From NCBI GenBank assembly GCA_026874595.1, contig CM049309.1, positions 39,883,079 through 39,947,078 of the forward strand: DNA of 64,000 bases. Direction: 5' to 3'. Both the position numbers and the translations under genes were made by a program. Source of the stretch: Sipunculus nudus. Taxonomy: Eukaryota; Annelida; Sipuncula; Golfingiida; Sipunculidae. The first letter of the stretch is position 1; each line of letters begins with the position of its first letter. Under the pieces are notes generated by a model. It ran no database searches, had not been told where the DNA came from, and saw nothing but the letters and a program-made list of their open reading frames with translations. Below, one piece after another: positions 24,481-36,960 of the stretch.

Positions 24481-24939
24481 CAAGTGGAAGGGCCAAGTTA
24501 GTGTGCATTCTGTTAGGGTATATGACTGACGTTGGTAGCGAAACTGGCCCACTGTCATGGAACGTTTCTTCGGAAGTTCTTGGACAAACATACAAACATA
24601 ACAATTTTAGTAGTATAAAGAAGATTGTTCTCACAGTGACCTCGCCGATATGAGAATAAATAATTGTCATGTGCAAATCATTTTGAGTGAATTTTGTGTG
24701 GGTTTAAAAATGCGTGCAGGCTACATCCAAACAGCCGATCGAACTGCTTTCGGAAAAGACCGGAATGCCTCTGTGCTCGCTTGTTGACCTCCACAGCACA
24801 ATCAGGCGTGTGACACAATCGCAGGATCAAGGCCTTTTGTGCATAAGAACAACCCCTGCTGTCTGTGACGGATTTAAGCATGTTTGGTCTGACATTTGAC
24901 ACTATCACTGGGCCGCTTGCATGTGAAAAACATAATTCA

Positions 24940-25125
24940 TTTAGGGAAAGGAGGGGTCCAAGCCAGGAGGATTAATGATATATAACTTAATAAACGTTCC
25001 AAAAGGTCTTGAAAGGGGGGGGGGGGGCGGCCACAAAAATTTGTCTGAAACCCTTAAAAAAGAGGTATTGATTCTTCATATTTTAATATATCCCCCTAAA
25101 CCCGATAATGGCCCCTGTTACCAGG
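24940..25125 (+). mobile_element. Poly-G-containing interspersed element, degraded copy
   Basis: GGAAAGGAGGGGTCCAAGCC, then GGAGGATTAATGA, then a G tract at 25014-25027, in the same order as the copy at 6632-6838. Confidence 0.5.
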
Positions 25126-25311
25126 TTAATCAGTTAGTTTTCATTATCTTTAGTTAATATGCGTCAGATATCGGAATAGGTCCCTTTAAGACACATATGC
25201 AGAGCACCTAAAGACCACCTCTGCATCAACTCGTATAGCACTAATCAGGTATCTTTATTAACGTTTTTGCAACTCGTGTATATTTTAAGTATGTTATACA
25301 TGGAATATTAG

Positions 25312-25470
25312 GGGCTTGGACAGCTGAGCAGTAAAACGCTCGGCCTTCTCCGCTGGCGACCGGGTTCGATACCAGGTGCTGCCATGAGAGTGGGTTGTAT
25401 TGGCCCGTCCAAGGTCGGTGGTTCTCTCCGGGTTCTCCGGCTTCCTCCGCCTCTCTTACTACGATCTTTA
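25312..25470 (+). mobile_element. tRNA-derived SINE, plus copy
   Basis: GGACAGCTGAGCAGTAAAAC, CGCTGGCGACCGGGTTCGAT, then GAGAGTGGGTTGTA and CTCCGGGTTCTCCGGCTTCC. The B-box is mutated (GGTTCGATACC). Confidence 0.8.
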
Positions 25471-25709
25471 ACTCTATTAGTATCTTCTATTTTCGACTTA
25501 AATATCTAACCGTATACCGACTTAATCTGTCAGTCATTGTTGTTGCTGAGGGAGCCAGTGAGCGCCGGATCCTCCGGAGACCTGTGACTGGCTCGAGCGC
25601 CGACTTCACTTTCAGTCAGTCAGCGAGTCATTCATGGAATACCATGTATTTGGTTGCTAGCAAATTTTGTAAGTTACTTTCAACGAGCGGGCTCGTTTAA
25701 CCGTCCACA

Positions 25710-26440
25710 GGCTATCTCTGTGTAAAGAAGATGACATGCGGAAGCTGACACGGCGAGAAGCAGCAGAAGATCAATACTGATTCAACACCCACCACAGACA
25801 CCGCGAATGGGCCCCGCGGGAGGGCCGCCTGGAAAGGTCACCGATTAAGAAAACCATCCCAAGACAAGCGCAGGACACATGGCATCGTCTGTCAGGGCAT
25901 GGCATTCTTCAGTACGTGATCCATCCTAATTTAGTGGATCAATTTAACTCGTTCCATTGTTCTTGAGAACACCAAGTTTATCAATTTTTAGAATTATCAC
26001 TATGGTTCTAGAATAGCTCTGGTATCCTCTTTCTTGAGATGTCGTTGGAATTAAATTCAATGCGCTGCGAGGAAGCTTGGCCAGTATCTCTTGAAACATC
26101 CTTCACATATTAACGGCTGGCGGGGCGAAATGAAAGCCCGAATTTGTTAGCAATTTCAGTCGCTTTCCCTTCATCCAGCTGAGAGAAAGAACGGTTAAGA
26201 AGACGTTACAGGAGTTTATTGGAGTATTTTTTTTCATTGAGCGAGGTCTGGATACTGGAAACAGACTCAGACCGACAGAATCAGTCTATTAGTTCTCGCT
26301 ATATGTGTCATGAAAATTGAAAAGCTCTTGCAGACAGGATGCCGATGTTTGAGCCCACCTGCAGTTGCTTGGTACGGGCGCTCTCTGTAATGATTCTGGC
26401 ACTATGCACTAACATTTTCATGGATGCAAATCATTTTAAA
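25710..26440. pseudogene. Copy B of the duplicated gene-end block, decayed
   Basis: Collinear with 17690-18430. The plus-strand exon equivalent (about 25760-25900) keeps an IxTxSTxxTD pattern but is broken by indels. The minus-strand exon equivalents (about 26020-26090 and 26290-26430) keep EILAKL and CLQELFNFH remnants but carry a frameshift and an early stop. It lies 8 kb from copy A in the same orientation. Confidence 0.5.
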
Positions 26441-28573
26441 CCTTTAAGCATGCCGCCCGGATGGTATATACGTACGTAAATTTAGGATAGCATCCCTGGT
26501 AAAAACCAAATGAGTCCAAAAAGTGTTTTAAATTCAATTAATACCCAATCAAGTAATATCTTAAACCTGGTAAATATAAGGTACAGTGCTTTATTTAATA
26601 GTATATGTTTATTAATATATAATTGAACACACGAGTTAAAACTTTAAGGTATAAACAAACATCCAAGAAATCGAAAATACATGCAAAATACAAAGTGAAA
26701 AAAGTAATGCATGCATGATTGGCTTTTAAGTTATACAAATGACTTTTTTTTCCAGGTCTTACCTTGACTCAAATATTGTGCATGACACAAACAAAAGAGT
26801 GAGATTGAAAACGCCATTTCAGTTGTAATCCAAGGTGGTTGCATTGGCTGTAGTCAATGAATATGACTGTGACATGTTTATTAAGGGCTCCTATTGTTGT
26901 TTGGATATTTGGCACTAGATCTAACATTAAGTATGAAACCAACTGAAATCGTAAATGATTGGTAACATTTGCCTTTGCATCAAAGAGCCATTTTGAAAAT
27001 AAAGCATTCAAGACACACAGGTTTCATAACCTTGTCCTAGGAATGCAGTTTACCATGATGGGAAAAATTAAATATTAATATTTTATATTTGATATAATTT
27101 ACCAATTTAGGAATAATAAGAAAAATAGCATTTCATCTCAAAGAGAGAAAGCCACCACAGGTGTCGCCGTCTGGATGCAAAAATTCACATGGCGCTCACA
27201 TGTTCAAAGATGTCTGCCAAATTTAGTAATATTTGATTCCTTAGATAAAAGGTGAAAGGTTTTGCACCATTTATGCAAAGATTTTAAATTATAACATTTC
27301 TCGATCAGTAAAATCCAATGTTTTGTGCAAACATCAGTTTGAAAATAATTCCATTCATTATATTATTCCTCTAATTCCCCTGTATCCAAGGAACCTTTTA
27401 TATTATTTAAAGGTTAAAGAGTTCTTATTTATTGACTTATCTGAAGAAAGTGGGAAAGAATATTTTGGATCGCAGAAATGTAGTTCAACAGAGATAATCA
27501 CATGTCAGTACTGTGATGAGTATGTCTGCAAAATGTGGTGATAAAGCCAACAGGGTTTTTACTTTTAAACAGATATATGGTAAAAGGATGTGGTCGGACG
27601 GATGGACGGAAGAACCCGCCGACTGAAGGATGGATGGGGCCAATTTTAGTAATCCGGCCTCCTACGGCGGTGAACTCAAAAATACGCATGCAGGTAAGTT
27701 AACTTAAGCATGCATGCATGCGCTTATGCTAAGCACCCAGTTAGAGTGAGCCATTTTAAGGTGGCTGATCATGATGATAAAAATATAGGAGATTGAGGAT
27801 CTTGACATTTAGTGTTGACTCCTGACAACAATGGATTCCTCCAACCATGATCACAATTTAAAAAGAACCACATTATTATGTTATATATGATTATCATACG
27901 GCCAGGTCCTGAAGGCATGCAGACTCATATATTTAAAACTCATATATCTATTTGGATGTGGTCCTCTTTGTTGTTTAGGAGTTACCTAATGAGGTTAGGT
28001 AAGCTGTTAATAAATTTCCGGGACCTTCTCTGTTTTTAAATATTTACATGATGCCCGACATGACTGGGCTCTAATTCTCCTTGAAAGTAATTTGAATCCT
28101 AATCAGAAATCCATCGAGTGATTTATTCAGTAACCCTACACCAGTGGCAATTTTCGTTTCACCGGATTCGATAGGAAAGCTTTCGGCATTGGGAAAATTA
28201 TAAAAAAAAAACACGTGGATTTGGAAGCCGAGTTATAAATTGATTAGTTTTCCGTCGCTAAGCTGGCTCTTACGTCATCAGGGTGTAATTACAGACTGAC
28301 GGGAACATGCTGCAACCGCTGTCGAAATGGAAATGGTCTGGTCATCAAAGGCTGTAACATTGAATAAATAGGGGAAAGCTGCTATTGAATTGTCGAACCG
28401 GATTGTTTAGTATATATACTGCCGCTCTACTTGAGTTTAATATAGACATGGAGTAAACAGTAGAACGTTCACACTGAGGAGACTCGGACTCACAGGAGTA
28501 CGCCACTACTGAGTAAAAATCCCCCCCCCCATGCACCTGGGCTTCTAAATACATGTACACCAGCGAAAGAGTG
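26441..28573. other. Intergenic, nothing recognised
   Basis: AT-rich single-copy-looking sequence. The 63-80 codon frames have no splice or start support. Confidence 0.5.
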
Positions 28574-28750
28574 TTGGGGTCAAGGTGGGGGTCCGGACAC
28601 CCCCCCCCCCCCTTTTTCCAGCCACAGTAACCTTTTATAAGGATTTCAGGCACTTTTTGCTGCCTTGCGCCCTCCCCCCCCCCCCCCCTTTTCTAGGTTT
28701 AGCCATTATTCTTCGTGGGTTGGACCCCTCCTTTTCTTTAATCCTAGATC
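28574..28750 (-). mobile_element. Poly-G-containing interspersed element, minus copy
   Basis: The reverse complement reads GGATCTAGGATTAAAGAAAA, GGAGGGGTCCAACCC, two G tracts, then GTCCGGACCCCCACCTTGAC, matching the copy at 6632-6838 in order. Confidence 0.6.
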
Positions 28751-29207
28751 CTTCTACTCTAAATCTTTCATCGTGGGAGAAATATTACTCATTCATGGCG
28801 GTGTGCGTGGTGCAACACGACAAAATATCAGTACCCTTTTTATTATGCATCAAATGTCGAAATCAGACTTGGGTTTCATCTCCTGTATGAAAACCAAACA
28901 AATGTTTATTCACAATCTTTTTTCACATTTGAATGTCACATTCCGCACCCATTCACCCCATCGACTCACTCCGACCCCCGAATTCGGCTCACAAAACAAT
29001 GTTGAACGATCCGACACCATTATACTGAGACATATATGTTTTGTCAGGTGCTTTTGTGTGGTTCCTTTGGAGTCACTCTTTAAACACCGGAAGCAAAGGG
29101 AGTCATGGTAACAAGGTGAAGGGGAAATAATATCCTAAATTTAACCCAGTCGTTACACTTCTCTCTTTGCTTTGTCCCTAGGCCAAGGCTGGGACATCAG
29201 GAAGATG

Positions 29208-29212
<5 letters not shown>

Positions 29213-29273
<61 letters not shown>
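29213..29273. repeat. (TA)n microsatellite
   Basis: Uninterrupted TA dinucleotides. Confidence 0.95.
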
Positions 29274-29278
<5 letters not shown>

Positions 29279-29394
29279 CCTTTCACTTTAGTGTAACTGC
29301 TGCTGGGTCAGGGACGACTATGTGATATAAAGAAACTTGGGCAGGTGCATGCCCGTTGAAGATAAGCCGCAGTGTTTTATTTCACTATTGACAG

Positions 29395-29567
29395 ACTCGC
29401 CACACCTGTCCTGTCTCGACCAGACACACGCCCCTGCATTAAGCGAGGAATCGGCTGAAACCGGAAGAGACAAGGACAGAAAGGTCATCGGGTACATCAG
29501 GGTGTGCCTTCCCGCTCCAGCTGTCAGGGGATTCCTAAATATTGTTAATAATGCCTGGACGGGTTGA
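29395..29567 (+). CDS. Candidate exon, unknown protein
   Basis: A pyrimidine-containing acceptor (TTTATTTCACTATTGACAG) precedes an open frame SPHLSCLDQTHAPALSEE then SAETGRDKDRK and on to a TGA at 29567. GC content is above its surroundings. AATAAA occurs about 180 bases later. No partner exon or family was found. Confidence 0.2.
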
Positions 29568-29875
29568 CGTCACCTTTTATATTCATTTTATGGAGGAGTG
29601 TTCAGTTGACTAAAATTTTTATGTGTTTTTACGATTGTTATGTTCAGCAAATCAGTGAGGGTCCCGTCGCTATATTCCATTAATGTATCCCTTAGCCATT
29701 AAAGTGTCTTTATTTCCGGCACTTTTACACATAACTATATGTTACTAATAAAAATGCGGACAATCACATATTTGGCGAGAATACGTGTTACATACTTGAC
29801 TCTCGTTAACGCAAGTACACTGAAGATGAACCCAGCTACCAGTCACGAAGAAAAACGATTACTTTCGTCAGTATT

Positions 29876-29877
<2 letters not shown>

Positions 29878-29922
<45 letters not shown>
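29878..29922. repeat. (TA)n microsatellite
   Basis: Uninterrupted TA dinucleotides. Confidence 0.95.
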
Positions 29923-29924
<2 letters not shown>

Positions 29925-30049
29925 TTCAGTATTTACATTCATCATTAATTACATTAGTCAGTAGTAATTTTTATTCAGTAGTTACGTTCTCCAGTATTTG
30001 TATTCGACATTAGTTACATTAGTAATCACCCTGTCCGTCCGTCTGTCCG

Positions 30050-30840
30050 TCGACAAATGAGTTTCCGGATGAAAGCATATATGGATTTCAAACTTGACTT
30101 ATAAAAGAAAGATCCCTATTGAATTTTAGGTCATTAGGTCAAAGGTCAAGGCCACAGGACCCACTTCTTTTTAAAGAATGTGTATGCATTTTAAGCCAAA
30201 CTTTTCATCCCAAACCATCCATCTTGTACATATAGCTCACATGCCAATGTGGGAAAGAAACCTGTTGGGATCACAAGATTAAAAGTCAAGGTAACTGGAC
30301 CATCTGTCCACCGAGTCATTTCCTGATGATAGTTCCAGTTTGGATTCACATATGATAAGGATTTCAGACTTGATTCATATATGACCCACCACTAAAGTAA
30401 GAACCCTATTGATTTTTGGGTCATGAGGCCATAGGTCAAGGTCACCCGATCCAAATCCTCAAAAAGATTGTGGATGCATTTTAAACCAATTTTTTCATTA
30501 CTAACCTTCGTATTGCACATAAAACTCACCCACCAATAGGGGAAGAACTCTATTGATGATGAGGTAACAAGTTCAAATTCAAGGTCACAGGGGCCACCTG
30601 TCCATAAATATGTTTCCTGATATAAATAACATCAGTTTGGATCGATGTATTGGTTTCACACATGACTTAAATATGGCCTACCACTTAACAACCCTGTTGA
30701 TTTCGGGATCATGAGATCTAAGGTGGAGATCATACGACCCACATTAAAAAAATATGGATGCAGTTTAAATCAAACATTTGATTACAAAGCTTCCATCATC
30801 CACATATGGTTCACCTGCCAATATAGGAGCAATTAAACAT
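30050..30840 (+). repeat. Four diverged tandem units carrying nuclear-receptor half-sites
   Basis: A unit of roughly 200-240 bp recurs. Each has a 'ccta/gttgattttgggtcat-aggtcaaggtcac' core, then 'tggatgcattttaaaccaa', then 'cacatatagctcacctgccaat'. The best core (30128-30148) reads TTAGGTCAAAGGTCAAGG, a DR1 arrangement of AGGTCA; the others are weaker. Similar repeats are widespread in mollusc genomes (general knowledge). Confidence 0.6.
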
Positions 30841-32585
30841 CTTTGTTCTGTTGTTTAAGTACTGTTTTGAGTCAGTTCCCTCTGCATGTCTCTGCTCTGC
30901 ATGTAATAAGGTAGTTTATTATATTTTTTCAAGCATCACATCCCCCTCACGGAATTTCTATATGGACCCTTTACTGACCTGTCAGTATTCTTGTTAGGTC
31001 TCACAAGACACAACAAGCACGCTGCCACAACAAAAACTTTAACTATGAATGCATACACATGTATGTAGACACATTCTTCAGCAACAACTTTTGCATGACA
31101 CTCACATTGTTTCAATACACCTGTTGTTAAATGCCCATTTATTTCTAGGACAGCTGTTGCTATGCATTTACCTTATCACGCATGCGTGTTCTGAGAGAGC
31201 TGGTTCCAGGACAATAATCAGTAACATGTATACAAACATATGTACAACAACATATATCATTTAGGGCGTTCCACTGAATGTACCTGCCAGGTAAGAAACA
31301 TATACCTGTAAATATGTAACGACATGCCTGGACGTAGGACGTAGGTCTACAGTGCAACCAGACGATGTTTTCTTTAGATCTTATGATGCCTGAGGTTACT
31401 TGTTTTTGTTTTGTACACAAATTATAAAATAAATAAATAAATAAATTGTGCATCAGGGCTGTACAACGGACAAACAGAATAACCTACAGAAATAAGACAG
31501 ATCCCCAAAAAACGAACGGTGATACCCACCTTAGTTAGTTATTATTAAATACATTATTAGGCCCATATACGACTTATGTATAATTTCTTGAAATATACCT
31601 TGTGCCATTTTTAAATGCATACCAGAGGATCGTCATTACTAAATGTTCAATAACGTTCCCATATGTTTACTACCTGCACCGGGGAAGTCATCTTTCTATG
31701 TTCGGCTGTTGGTTGGTTGGTCGGTTAGTTTGTTGTTAAAGGGATGACACGAAAAACGGAGTCGACTTCTACGGAACATTGTGGAGGAATGAGACATGCA
31801 TGCATTTGGGCAAAGAAAATTCCCGTTAAATTTTGGTGAATTAAAGTGGGGAGGGGGGGGGGGGGGTATTCGGTAGGATTGTCTCGCCTTAGAGCAGCTG
31901 TGCTATCTACTGATCCTCATGTAACTTAGATCTTATTAAATATACAATTATGCGTATGAAGATACTTGTATTAAGAGGCCCTCTGTGACCTAGTTTTCAG
32001 ACAGTCTTGACGGCCAGGGGTACGTCGGCCTTGCAGTACCTGGTGGTGAGGTTCTAGCCCTGTTGATATATACACATCTGTATACCTGCATACCGCAGTT
32101 ACTTATAATATAATATTCACCTGCGCGTACTCCGGCTATCACCTTAATTAACGAGACAAGCTTCTGGTACTGACGACAGTATAACTTATAGTTTCGCTTA
32201 TAATAGCCAAATACTATAGCAATCTTCATACGTAGACTTATTAGCATGTTTATATGTCGTCAAATTAAAATATATATGCTTTTAGATGTGAATTAGATAC
32301 GGACATTTGCACACATTGTACATGCAGGTGTTGTCAAAATGTAAACAATTAAGATCTTGAAAAATTAGTTGAAAGTTTTAAAAGATTTTAATATTACACG
32401 TTATAGTGAACGATAACCCTTTATTTTTCTGTCCTTAATTCTCTGTCCTTTTAATCATTAAGGTTGTTTATATATACATATATATCTTCTCTATCTTTGC
32501 ACGTGGTGTATGTTGGTATGAATGTTTACTTTTGCGATTTATAAAAACGTGGAAAAATATTTTGCATATATATACACTAGATATA
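30841..32585. other. Intergenic, no supported gene
   Basis: Contains a short (AAAT)n run near 31430 and a G tract near 31850. Nothing further. Confidence 0.5.
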
Positions 32586-32589
32586 ATAC

Positions 32590-32640
32590 TTTGCATATAT
32601 ATACATATATATATATATATTCATATATTCATATATATAT

Positions 32641-32690
<50 letters not shown>
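32590..32690. repeat. (TA)n microsatellite with TATACATA interruptions
   Basis: TA-rich tract. The Ile/Tyr frames are artefacts. Confidence 0.9.
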
Positions 32691-32692
<2 letters not shown>

Positions 32693-33920
32693 CATCATTC
32701 GATACAATACGTGCCGTGAAGCACGGCTAACCTTTGAGCGTTGACGGGCCACACCTTTGGCGGTAGTAACGTGTGTATTTATGACCAGGCCATGACGGCA
32801 AAGCTAATATTAACTGCTGAACCACGCACGTCATAGATAAAGAGCCCTGTAGCCCAGTGAATGAAATCAGCCCCTCCTTTACATATTATTCTCGTGCATG
32901 CCTGTTGTGAACGTGTGTAGCTGAAATGCAGACCATGCTCATTCTATGCAAGGTTAGAGATAACAGCACATGGTAGTATGTATGTTATTGAAACAAAGGT
33001 CTCTGACCAACACTCATAGTAAGCTATGTTTACAATAATAGAAAAAAGCGTGCTGGTACATACGCACGGTAATAAAGTACTGAAATAAATGTTCTGAGAG
33101 CAAACCATTCATTCGTTCTTAAGATCTGTGTTTGTATAAGTTTTTACAAGAGAGCGACCGTATTATGGTAAACAAGAACTATTTACACAGTTTTGATAAC
33201 GTTGCTATACTGGTAAGTTCGAGGACCTATACTATGCTTACTATTTAGAAAACAAACAAAATGGTGGTAGAAGTTCATTCGAGAATGTTGACCGGACCTT
33301 TGTGTATTTTCAAGTATGATCTTTAAGGTCATGTTTTTTTGTTTTGTTTTGTTTTTTTTTTAATTTTTTTAGTGGAGGTAAGCGCCTCCATTTTTTTTTT
33401 GCTCTCTTATCTTATTTAATCTAAGAATGTATATCTGCAGAGTTCAATTTTGGTTTGGGACAACGTGATAGGGCGGTGGCACTTGCTTCCTTTCATATAA
33501 GTTTGTATTCTGGTGTCGTCCACGCCCCATGACGACCACACCTGCGGGTCCTAGGCCCCTCTAAGGTCATGTTCGAAAATATTTCTAAAAGAATAAACCT
33601 CATCTATATATAGTGTCTATATAAAGTTTTCTTTGCATCTTTTCATGTAGTATTTAAATATAGTATTTATGTGTATTTTTTATGTAGCGTTTAGATATCA
33701 GTAACATTTAAGTATATTGTTCACATTTGTCTATTATATGCTATTAAGTGTTCACACAAGATGTTCTTATATAGTGTTTTATACTTATATCGTGTATAGT
33801 ATTTGTATATAGTGTTTATACACTTTGTTAACATATGTAGTTTTATAATGTTTTAATCTTGATTAAATATGGTGTTCACATGCACGTGTGTTTAAAGGTA
33901 GTGTTTATATATAACATAGC

Positions 33921-33924
<4 letters not shown>

Positions 33925-33965
<41 letters not shown>

Positions 33966-34000
33966 TACATATATATATATTTATATATACATAATACATC

Positions 34001-34060
<60 letters not shown>

Positions 34061-34062
34061 GT
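33925..34062. repeat. (TA)n microsatellite cluster
   Basis: Two TA tracts separated by AT-rich sequence, within a stretch (33600-34150) also rich in TATAGTGTTTATA words. Confidence 0.9.
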
Positions 34063-34770
34063 ATTCATATAGTCAAGTATATATAGTCGAGTCAAAATCA
34101 AGCGTTTATGGACAATGATTTTATATATAGTATATATAGTGTTACACAGGAAGCAAAACTTTTTACACGCAGAAGCCTATAAGAGAATCTATGCAGAACA
34201 AAACAGGACACATGCACATGAACAAATGTATGCCATTTTCTGAACGCGGCAGTATACATATGTCACGATGATGTTGGGTTGGAATTGACGACAGTATCTA
34301 TTTTGACAACCTTTTACATCCTTTCATATTCTGCAGATCATTCTCGGTGAATTGTAATAACACACTTATGACGCAAGAGCAAGGCGGAGAAAAACGGATC
34401 AATGTGTAACTCAGCTTCCAACCCACGTGATTTTTTTATGATACTACCAAATGTCAGAGGTTTACATATCGATTTCGTTGAAACCGAAAATAGCAATAGG
34501 TGTAAGGTTACTGAATAAGTCAAGGGATAGGCTTCTGATACGATTACAAAATACTTTCACGGGGAACTAATGTTAACTGATGTAATTCACTGCGAAATGT
34601 TAATGACAATCCTTTTTTTTATTTTAGATGAGAAGAGCAATAACGTAACATATCAGTGTGTTTAACAGATGTTAATGTGTTATTTCAATAAACGTTATAT
34701 TCCATCGTATAACATAAGCCTAACCCATATTGTTCACGCAAAATTATGCATATAAGTCTTATAAGGGAAC

Positions 34771-34828
<58 letters not shown>

Positions 34829-34844
34829 TTCAACAACTACAGTC

Positions 34845-35141
34845 CTTGGTGTTATAGTTTTGTGTGTGCGGGGAAGAGGGGACGGGTACATATATATGTT
34901 CTACGTTTTCGGTCTCAGTATATATTTTTTCGTAGTCATAATTGCTTTTTTTTAAGGAAACAGAAGGAGAGAGGTATATATATAGAGAGAGGAGGGTAAA
35001 TACTATGTCTTGTCATTAGCTAAGGGGTGGGTGTTTGTAGCTCTGTGTGTGAGAGGAAGAGGGGAACGGTACATATTTGTTCTATGTTTTCGGTCTCAGT
35101 GTATATTTTGTCGTAGTCATATATGTTTCTTTAAGGAAACA

Positions 35142-35189
<48 letters not shown>

Positions 35190-35395
35190 TATACTGTCTT
35201 GTCAATAGCTGGTGTTTGTAGCTCTGTTTGTGCGGGAAAGAGGGGAAGGGTACATACATGCATGTGTATGTTTCCTGTCTCAGTATATATTGTTTTCGTA
35301 TTCATATATGCTTTTCTTAAGGAAACAGAGAGAGAGAGAGAATGAGTGAGAGAGAGAGGTTTATACTATGTCTTGTCAATAGCTAGTGCGTGGGA

Positions 35396-35469
<74 letters not shown>

Positions 35470-35979
35470 GTTATATATACTGTATCTCGAAATATCTAGT
35501 GCGTGGGTGTTTGTGGCTCTTTATGTGCCCGAAAGAGAGGAAGTGTACATATATGTTTTATATTTTCGGTCTCAGTATATATTTTTTAATAGTCATATAT
35601 ATCTTTTATAAGGAAACAGAGAAAGAGAATGAGAGAGAGAGGTTTATACTATGTCTTGTCAATAGATAGTGCGTGGGTGTTTGCAGCTCTGTATGTGCGA
35701 GAAAAAGGGGAAGGGTACATACATGTGTATATGTTTTATGTTTTCGGTCTCAGTATATATATTTTCGTAGTCATAAATGCTTTTTCGAGGAAACACAGAG
35801 AGAGAGAGAGTGAGAGAGAGAGAGAGAAGGGAGGGTTATACTATATCTTGTCAATAGATACAATGCGTGGGTGTTTGTTGTTCTGTGTGTGCGGGAAAGA
35901 GAGTAAGGGTACATATATGTTTTATGTTTTTGGTCTCAATATATATTTTTCGTATTCAAATTTGCTTTTTTTCAAGGAA

Positions 35980-36018
<39 letters not shown>

Positions 36019-36160
36019 TTGTATTATATCTCGTCAACAGTTGCGTGGGTGTTTGTAGCTCTGTGCATGCGAGAAGGAGGGGAAGGGTATTTGTTTCATG
36101 TCATTACAATGTGCTATTTTTTCGTTGTCCAAAATGCTTTTTGCATGAAAGCAAGAAAGC
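34845..36160 (+). repeat. Tandem array of eight units, each ending in a (GA)n tract
   Basis: Units start near 34845, 35010, 35200, 35352, 35467, 35641, 35832 and 36016. Each carries GTGGGTGTTTGTAGCTCTGT, then GGGAAAGAGGGGAAGGGTAC, then TTTTCGGTCTCAGTATATAT, CGTAGTCATATATGC and AAGGAAACAGAGAGA running into a GA tract. The unit near 35352 lacks its middle. GA tracts vary from about 15 to 68 bases and a further tract precedes the array at 34773-34826. Frames of 107-220 codons run through the array, but the open frame changes between units because of indels, which argues against a selected protein. Confidence 0.85.
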
Positions 36161-36539
36161 CTTATATAAGTCCGTGTTATGTGGAGGCCGACCTTCTTTT
36201 GCCTCAAGGGAACCCTTTCATAATTCGGAGTTACCCGGAAACGGTAGTCACGTTCAGGGGAACTTTATGTTTCCGCCAAGTACAACGATGACCTTCCTCG
36301 CTGGTTTCTAGGGTAATCACCTTCTTACAAGGATAAGATATCTAGTTACTATGACAACGTGTCTGGTTCCTGATAGTCAGATCTGTTATGTCATGTCATT
36401 ACCCTCTGCCTACAGCCCCATTGTTTTCAAATTTACCATGGGATTTTTTTAATATTTAAATTAGTATTTAGGAGATGATTTATTCACTTTGCCCCACCCG
36501 GGTGTTTATGAGGTACCATTTTTTTTAGCTCAGTTAATT

Positions 36540-36960
36540 GAACGTCATCTGAGCTTTAGCGATCACTCTTTGTCCGTCGCCCGTCCGGTTTCCCGTTAAC
36601 AGGGCACAAATCGTAACCGTTGAACCTAAAGTCTTCTAGCTTGGCCTTCAGGGAGGTCCATAAAAACTCCCTGGAGACCTGAATAAATGGTCACTGCGAC
36701 CTATATTCTCCGAGCTATGGGGCTTGTAAATGGCCTCAGAATAATTTTAAAAAATGATACAAAATCGACTGTATCTCAATAACTAATGCATGGATTGTCA
36801 TGAATCGTTCATAGACTATTGATCACGACTAGTTTAATCAGTTCCCATATTTTAAGGAATAATTTGAGCCCTATAACTTTTGAAGCACAACATTTTTTTT
36901 CCCAACTTAACACACCAGTAGTTGTGGCTATGTTCTCAGAAGAGTTCGACGGATTGGTGA
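36540..36960 (+). repeat. Interspersed repeat fragment of mollusc type
   Basis: Begins near AGCTCAGTTAATTGAACGTC and CTTTGTCCGTCGCCCGTCCG, followed by CTCCCTGGAGACCTGAATAA and CTCAATAACTAATGCATGG. The pattern AGCTCA ... TTGTCCGTCGCCCGTCC is familiar from abundant mollusc repeats. Ends not determined. Confidence 0.4.

Noticed and set aside
24112-24591. 159-codon minus-strand frame rich in Thr, Gln and Arg
   Set aside because: It reads through the GTCGTAGG word array. Composition follows the repeat, and opposite-strand frames are equally long.
35010-36291. Chain of 107-220 codon frames with Arg-Glu runs
   Set aside because: They lie in the GA-containing tandem array, and the open frame changes from unit to unit through indels, so selection on a protein is unlikely.
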